From contig JAKSVU010000008.1 of assembly GCA_024413465.1 (NCBI GenBank), forward strand, positions 1-63,807: a stretch of 63,807 nucleotides of DNA. The letters run 5' to 3'. This document shows, piece after piece, positions 59,645 through 63,807 of this stretch (position 1 is the stretch's first letter; each line of letters opens with the position of its first letter). The notes below the pieces were generated by a model that saw only the letters and a program-made list of their open reading frames with translations, was not told where the DNA came from and searched no databases. The DNA is from Alphaproteobacteria bacterium (GTDB taxonomy: Bacteria; Pseudomonadota; Alphaproteobacteria; CAAGCB01; CAG-977). The translations under genes and the position numbers were made by a program.

Positions 59645-61076
59645 AAATAAATTAAAAGCAACAAATTTATTATATAAAGCAGGATATTCTCCGGAAGATG
59701 CTGCAAAAGTTGCTGACGATATTTTGTCTCCTGCAGATGGTGTTGTAAACTTGGATTACAATTTTTTTATGAATTCACCAAAAGAAATTGGCAAAACATT
59801 AGCCGAAATATTGCCAATGAGTGAAGCAAAATCATTGAAAATAGATGAACATAATCCAGTTTTTGGTTTTACAAAAACACCTTTGACGGTGATGAGATCA
59901 AATTGTGGAAAAGATTTTGGAAAATACAAAGCTTTAGGTGATTTGTTGGAAGCTTTGCCAAAAACTAAAATAGAAAGTGTCTATTTGAACGAATTGGCTT
60001 TGGGAGATGAAGTTTATACTCAATTTTCAAAAGGCATAGCAGAAAGTTCTCAATTAAAATCAGTTAAAATTGTTCATTGTGATGTTGAACCATCAATTGT
60101 TAATGGTAGTTTTTTACCAAATTTAGCAAAAAGTGGTGTTGAAGATTTTGGACTAGTCGATTGTGGAGTTCGTGGAAATTATACTTCTAGTTTGATGGAA
60201 AATCTAGCAAAGTCAAAAGTGTTAAAATCTGTTGATTTTTCTGAAAATAAAGGTTTGTTTAGAGATTCTAGTGGCGAATTTATATCAGCTCTTCCATCCA
60301 CAGTTGAAAATTTAAACGTGTCAAATTGTGAAATTTCAGATTGGCATACAGCAACACAGGTGGCAGCACATATTCGTCAAAATAAAAATTTGACAGATTT
60401 GAAAATGGCATCTTGCAAAATGGAAGAAGCTGTTGCCCGTGATATTATTAACGTTTTGGGTGATACAAATTTATGGCGTGTTGATTTATCAGGAAATCAA
60501 TTAGATGATCGTGCTGCTCAAGAATTGACGGAATCAATCAGCCGAGAAGATTGCCGAATTTATGAAACTCGTTTTATGGAAAAACCTGCTGTTCCTGCAG
60601 TAGACATGTTGCGCCAAGAAATGAAAAATACAGCTGAAGAAGGTAGCTTGACTGAATTGAAAAAAGCTGAAGAAAGAAATGCTATAAAATATCAGGTGTA
60701 TTTAGACCAGGAACAAGCAAAAGTTGATTATGAAAAACAGAGCAAGGAAGAACGTAAAGCTGATTTGTACACGGCTGCAAAAGCAGGAAAAATTGGTGAA
60801 GTGTTAGCAATGGTTCCTTTAAAACCAAATGATTTGTTGAAAACTGATGAAAAAGGAAAAACATTACTACAACACGTTTGGGAATCAGGTTCCTTAAATC
60901 AGGTCTTTACACCTAAAAATTGGTCAAATGCAAAAGAAATGCAACGAATTTGGAATGAAGTGCCTAAAAAATTCCAAAAACAAATGGATGGTAAAGACGG
61001 GCATGATAGTTTTATTAAGAATAAAAGTATCGTAACGGCAAATGCTTTGAGAAAATCATTAGCACAGGGACGATAA
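59637..61076 (+). CDS. LRR protein 1 with C-terminal conserved module
   Basis: 479 residues, no signal peptide. Residues about 95-310 form irregular leucine-rich repeats of the ribonuclease-inhibitor type (LKSVDFSENKGLFRDSSGEF, VENLNVSNCEISDWHTATQV, LTDLKMASCKMEEAVARDII, LWRVDLSGNQLDDRAAQEL). A helical linker follows. The last 105 residues contain DLYTAAKAGKIGEVLAMV, which resembles an ankyrin helix pair, then FTPKNWSNAKEMQRIWNEVP. The same module ends the next protein. The frame extends upstream to 59601, but the ATG at 59637 (MSENKLKATN) is the sensible start. Confidence 0.72.
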   Translation: MSENKLKATNLLYKAGYSPEDAAKVADDILSPADGVVNLDYNFFMNSPKEIGKTLAEILPMSEAKSLKIDEHNPVFGFTKTPLTVMRSNCGKDFGKYKALGDLLEALPKTKIESVYLNELALGDEVYTQFSKGIAESSQLKSVKIVHCDVEPSIVNGSFLPNLAKSGVEDFGLVDCGVRGNYTSSLMENLAKSKVLKSVDFSENKGLFRDSSGEFISALPSTVENLNVSNCEISDWHTATQVAAHIRQNKNLTDLKMASCKMEEAVARDIINVLGDTNLWRVDLSGNQLDDRAAQELTESISREDCRIYETRFMEKPAVPAVDMLRQEMKNTAEEGSLTELKKAEERNAIKYQVYLDQEQAKVDYEKQSKEERKADLYTAAKAGKIGEVLAMVPLKPNDLLKTDEKGKTLLQHVWESGSLNQVFTPKNWSNAKEMQRIWNEVPKKFQKQMDGKDGHDSFIKNKSIVTANALRKSLAQGR

Positions 61077-61088
61077 GGAGATAAAGAA

Positions 61089-62417
61089 ATGGCTGAATTA
61101 ACAGAAGATCAAATTTATTCAAAATGCACAGATGCTGGGTATACGCTCGGTTTCAAATATGGCCGTGGTAGTGACGTTGATCAGGTAATCAGAGAAAGTA
61201 AAAGAATGGGATCAGAATTTGTTGATCCTAATAAAGCTGTTTGTATCGATTTTAATACCTTTGATTCTGAAAAAATGATGGATTTAATTAAAGATACAAA
61301 AAAAGAAACTGTTTCTTTAATCGGTGTTAATGATGATAACCGTTTTCAAAAAGAAGTTGATAAAAAGTTTCGTGATCCAGATTGTCCTGTTAAAGATTTG
61401 ACTCTTTCCAATGGATGTTTGAAAATGTATGGATTTTCAGATAAATATCCTTCAGTTGAAAAAATGACGTTTTCCGATATGGAATTTTGCGGTAATTTAG
61501 GAAATGACTTAGCATGTAAAAATTTAGAGTCATTAAAAATTGAACGTTGTAAAGCAATTTATTTCGATCAACAAGAAAAAGGTGTTGTTGTTTCTGCATT
61601 AAAAATTGCTGAAAAACATAATTTGAAAAAATTTACCCTTCGTGAAATGTCTTTAAAAGAAGGTTCTAAATATTTTATGAACATCAATATCGATTGGAAT
61701 AAACTTCCAACGACATTGGAATATTTGAACTTGTCAAAAACAGATATTATGTATGGTGATTTTGACGGATTAATGAAAGTTTTGCCCAATTTACCTAATT
61801 TAAAAGTTGTTGAAATGGCTTCTTGTGGATTAACAGCAGAACATGCTGATAAATTGGCAAAGGCTTTGAGTGAATCTTCAGTTCGTCATGTCAATTTATC
61901 TGGGAACTGCTTTGATGATGAATCAAAGAAAAAATTGAGAGTTGACAACAAAGAAGTTTGTTTGGACGGATATTTTGAATGGCATGGTGCTGAAGTCGCT
62001 AAAATGTTAAATCAAACTCGTCCTATTGAAGAAGCTGCCCAAAAAGCATCAACCAAAGAAGAAATGGTTAAAACTGGTGTTTTAAGAAATGCTGCTAAAG
62101 CAGGTTCTTTTGAAGATATTTTAAAAATGTTAAAGCAACAAAACGTTTATTTAACAGCAGAAGATTATACAACTCCTGGAAAGGATGGCAGAACAATTGC
62201 TGAAGATTTGGCAAAAACAAATCAGGTCAATAGTGCATTTAAACCTGAATATTGGGTAAATCCAAAGGATATGCAGGCTGCTTGGAATGCTGTTCCTGAT
62301 GAAGGTAAGGAACAACTAGGACCAAATGGTGGAAAAGCTGCTTTCCAAGTTCGTAAAAATCAGGTGATGATGGCTGCAGTTCGTAGAAATACTTTGTTAG
62401 CTGGAAAATCAAGATAG
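61089..62417 (+). CDS. LRR protein 2 with C-terminal conserved module
   Basis: 442 residues. Leucine-rich repeats of the ribonuclease-inhibitor kind run from about 95 to 305 (VKDLTLSNGCLKMYGFSDKY, LEYLNLSKTDIMYGDFDGLM, LKVVEMASCGLTAEHADKLA, VRHVNLSGNCFDDESKKKL). The C-terminal 110 residues (LRNAAKAGSFEDILKMLKQQ, FKPEYWVNPKDMQAAWNAVP) are homologous to the end of LRR protein 1. AAGGAGAT lies 7 nt before the ATG. The two proteins look like diverged paralogues, and recognition of protein targets is the usual role of such repeats. Confidence 0.75.
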   Translation: MAELTEDQIYSKCTDAGYTLGFKYGRGSDVDQVIRESKRMGSEFVDPNKAVCIDFNTFDSEKMMDLIKDTKKETVSLIGVNDDNRFQKEVDKKFRDPDCPVKDLTLSNGCLKMYGFSDKYPSVEKMTFSDMEFCGNLGNDLACKNLESLKIERCKAIYFDQQEKGVVVSALKIAEKHNLKKFTLREMSLKEGSKYFMNINIDWNKLPTTLEYLNLSKTDIMYGDFDGLMKVLPNLPNLKVVEMASCGLTAEHADKLAKALSESSVRHVNLSGNCFDDESKKKLRVDNKEVCLDGYFEWHGAEVAKMLNQTRPIEEAAQKASTKEEMVKTGVLRNAAKAGSFEDILKMLKQQNVYLTAEDYTTPGKDGRTIAEDLAKTNQVNSAFKPEYWVNPKDMQAAWNAVPDEGKEQLGPNGGKAAFQVRKNQVMMAAVRRNTLLAGKSR

Positions 62418-63188
62418 TTGAAAAAATACTTTTTAGTAATTGTTATTCTGTTCTTCGCAGGAATGCCTTTTTTATATCCTGCACAGGGTAGAGTTTATTT
62501 CGAAAATGAGGCTGATTATACTGCAGATTTTGCTGATGGTTTAAACAGAATGTATCATGAGCTACAATCAATGCATTTGTATGATGGATTAAAAGAAAAT
62601 ACAAATAAAACGTTTAAAGACCAATTTAATTTAAAAGATACTCAGTTGGATGAGGACTTGAAAGAGGCTGTTTTTGTTTCGTATATTTATCCTAATGGAA
62701 ATAAAAATTTAAAAATAATTGATACAATTTCTTTTGAAAATGGCTTTTGGGGAATAGCTTTTCAACAACGAGATCAAAATATTATAATTGCTTTTCGAGG
62801 GACTGATGAAATCGGAGATATAAAATCAGATTTACAGTTACTTCGTCAAAAAGAACTACCAGAACAATATGCTAAAGCAATTCAATTTTATAGTAAAATT
62901 AAGGAACAAAATCCGGGAAAAAGAATCATTGTTACAGGCCATTCTTTAGGAGCCTCATTGGCTCAACTTGTTGGAGCTACATATAAAGAAAGCTATGTAT
63001 TTGCTTGTTTCCCAATTGGAACAAAAAAGATTATTAAAAATAATAAATTAAAAGATTATAAAAATATCTACTCTTTTGTTGCAGAGGGGGATTTTTTTTC
63101 AGCACCATTTGCTCATCCAGGTTTTGTAAAACAAGTAAAAACAGATGTGATGAAATGGGCACATTCATTGGAAAATTGTTTTGAGTAG
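62418..63188 (+). CDS. Secreted class-3 lipase-like protein
   Basis: 256 residues. The hydrophobic N-terminus MKKYFLVIVILFFAGMPFLY, cleaved perhaps after PAQG, points to export. NIIIAFRGTDEIGDIKSDLQ and IIVTGHSLGASLAQLVGATY (nucleophile Ser in GHSLG) are hallmarks of the class-3 lipase fold, with a later Asp in VAEGDFFS and a C-terminal His (PGFVKQ or WAHSLEN). The start is a TTG directly after the stop codon of LRR protein 2. No ribosome site is clear, so translation may depend on coupling. It is the last gene that is plainly part of the operon. Confidence 0.75.
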   Translation: MKKYFLVIVILFFAGMPFLYPAQGRVYFENEADYTADFADGLNRMYHELQSMHLYDGLKENTNKTFKDQFNLKDTQLDEDLKEAVFVSYIYPNGNKNLKIIDTISFENGFWGIAFQQRDQNIIIAFRGTDEIGDIKSDLQLLRQKELPEQYAKAIQFYSKIKEQNPGKRIIVTGHSLGASLAQLVGATYKESYVFACFPIGTKKIIKNNKLKDYKNIYSFVAEGDFFSAPFAHPGFVKQVKTDVMKWAHSLENCFE

Positions 63189-63192
63189 TGAA

Positions 63193-63807
63193 ATGAAATA
63201 TCAATACGTTATTTGGGATGTGGATGGAACTCTTCTTGATACTCGAGAAGGATTAATTTCTGCATATAAATGGTTTTTCGAACAATGGAATATGTCACCT
63301 TTGTCTGATGATGATATTTTAAAATTGATTGGTCCGACACCTGTTACGATTTTTACAGAGCATTTTGGATTTAGCTTGGATGATGCAAGAAAGGCTAGCG
63401 ATTTATTCCGAACAAGATATAAAGAACATGATTTGTTCAAAGGTAAGTTTTATGATGGCATTGTAAGTGTTCTTGAAACTTTTCAAAAAATGGGAATGAA
63501 GCAAGCTGTTGCCACAAATAAAAGAAGTGATTATGCAGTTTTAATTTGCCAACATTTTGGAATAGACAAATTTTGTTCGCCTATTCATGGGGCAGATAAC
63601 GAAAATAAATTAACAAAGGCAGATTTAATCCAAAAATGCTTAACTGATTTAAAATGCAATGATTTATCCAAGGCCATTATGATTGGTGATACTGTTGGGG
63701 ATAAAGTTGCAGCAGAAAAAACAGGTATTGATTTTATTGGAGTAAATTACGGCTTTGGTTTTAAAGGTATTGATAAATACGCCAATATCCCGACAGATTT
63801 GATTGAT
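63193..63807 (+). CDS. HAD-family phosphatase, Gph-like (cut by the window end)
   Basis: A reading frame of 205 codons that runs off the right end. Motif I VIWDVDGTLLDTREG, motif II AVATNKRS, the motif III Lys in NENKLTKADLI, and motif IV IMIGDTVGDKVAAEKTG mark a phosphoglycolate-phosphatase-like HAD enzyme with a small helical cap. Only a few residues can be missing at the C-terminus by comparison with the family. It begins 4 nt after the lipase stop codon, so co-transcription with the AAA+/VWA operon is possible but may be coincidental. Confidence 0.85.
   Translation, partial: MKYQYVIWDVDGTLLDTREGLISAYKWFFEQWNMSPLSDDDILKLIGPTPVTIFTEHFGFSLDDARKASDLFRTRYKEHDLFKGKFYDGIVSVLETFQKMGMKQAVATNKRSDYAVLICQHFGIDKFCSPIHGADNENKLTKADLIQKCLTDLKCNDLSKAIMIGDTVGDKVAAEKTGIDFIGVNYGFGFKGIDKYANIPTDLID

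Overview
The window looks like a chromosomal segment of a low-GC alphaproteobacterium, probably an uncultured host-associated lineage. The evidence is an alphaproteobacterial-type RpoH with its RpoH box, an alphaproteobacterial XerC, a DUF2125 protein (a family I know essentially from Alphaproteobacteria), an FtsZ with a long Gln/Pro-rich linker, and indirect Gln/Asn-tRNA charging by GatCAB. The taxonomy is inferred from gene families only.

Region 1 (1-23.3 kb) is mostly core genome. ftsZ stands alone between terminators. A compact minus-strand operon runs gatC-gatA-gatB, two small unknown genes, an ATP-grasp gene, an esterase gene and a WYL regulator. rpoH plus a 70-residue protein is divergent from xerC. 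tRNA-Phe, an RND-type exporter, glpK, a HAD nucleotidase, an Lnb/DUF4105-type envelope protein, a Nudix hydrolase with a coupled lipoprotein, and a putative metallopeptidase follow on the plus strand. A cupin/DUF2125 pair is on the minus strand. tRNA-Thr and tRNA-Gln precede a DUF4143-type ATPase gene that lies between ~80-bp direct repeats.

Region 2 (23.4-42.9 kb) is an accessory surface-glycan island with visibly lower GC. It is bounded by inverted copies of a ~110-bp composite repeat. It encodes several glycosyltransferases, GT11- and GT10-type fucosyltransferases, a phosphomannose-isomerase-type cupin, a nucleotidyltransferase, GMD, a GDP-fucose-synthase-type epimerase/reductase, a DegT-fold enzyme with His in place of the catalytic Lys (ColD-like), acetyltransferases and GalE. 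The enzyme set points to GDP-L-fucose and/or GDP-L-colitose. One acetyltransferase gene carries a C9 tract near its start (a possible phase switch). The middle of the island is decayed: truncated GT2 genes, a frameshifted DUF1919/acetyltransferase chimera, and a dead IS256-family element. No flippase, polymerase or initiating transferase is visible.

Region 3 (42.9-53.4 kb) returns to ordinary genes: an HD-domain protein, tandem NSS transporters, a membrane-anchored Mrr-type nuclease, tRNA-Met, cysE, an alpha/beta hydrolase, a KamA-family radical SAM enzyme, a DUF805 membrane protein and pepN.

Region 4 (53.5 kb to the end) is the most unusual part. It is a tight operon behind a good sigma70-like promoter: a 998-residue protein combining an HExxH domain, a Gln-rich linker and a VWA domain; a large MoxR/CbbQ-like AAA+ ATPase; a 106-residue protein; two LRR proteins sharing a novel C-terminal module; a secreted class-3 lipase; and a HAD phosphatase cut by the window end. 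I read it as a candidate undescribed AAA+/VWA chaperone or conflict-type system; its function is unknown.
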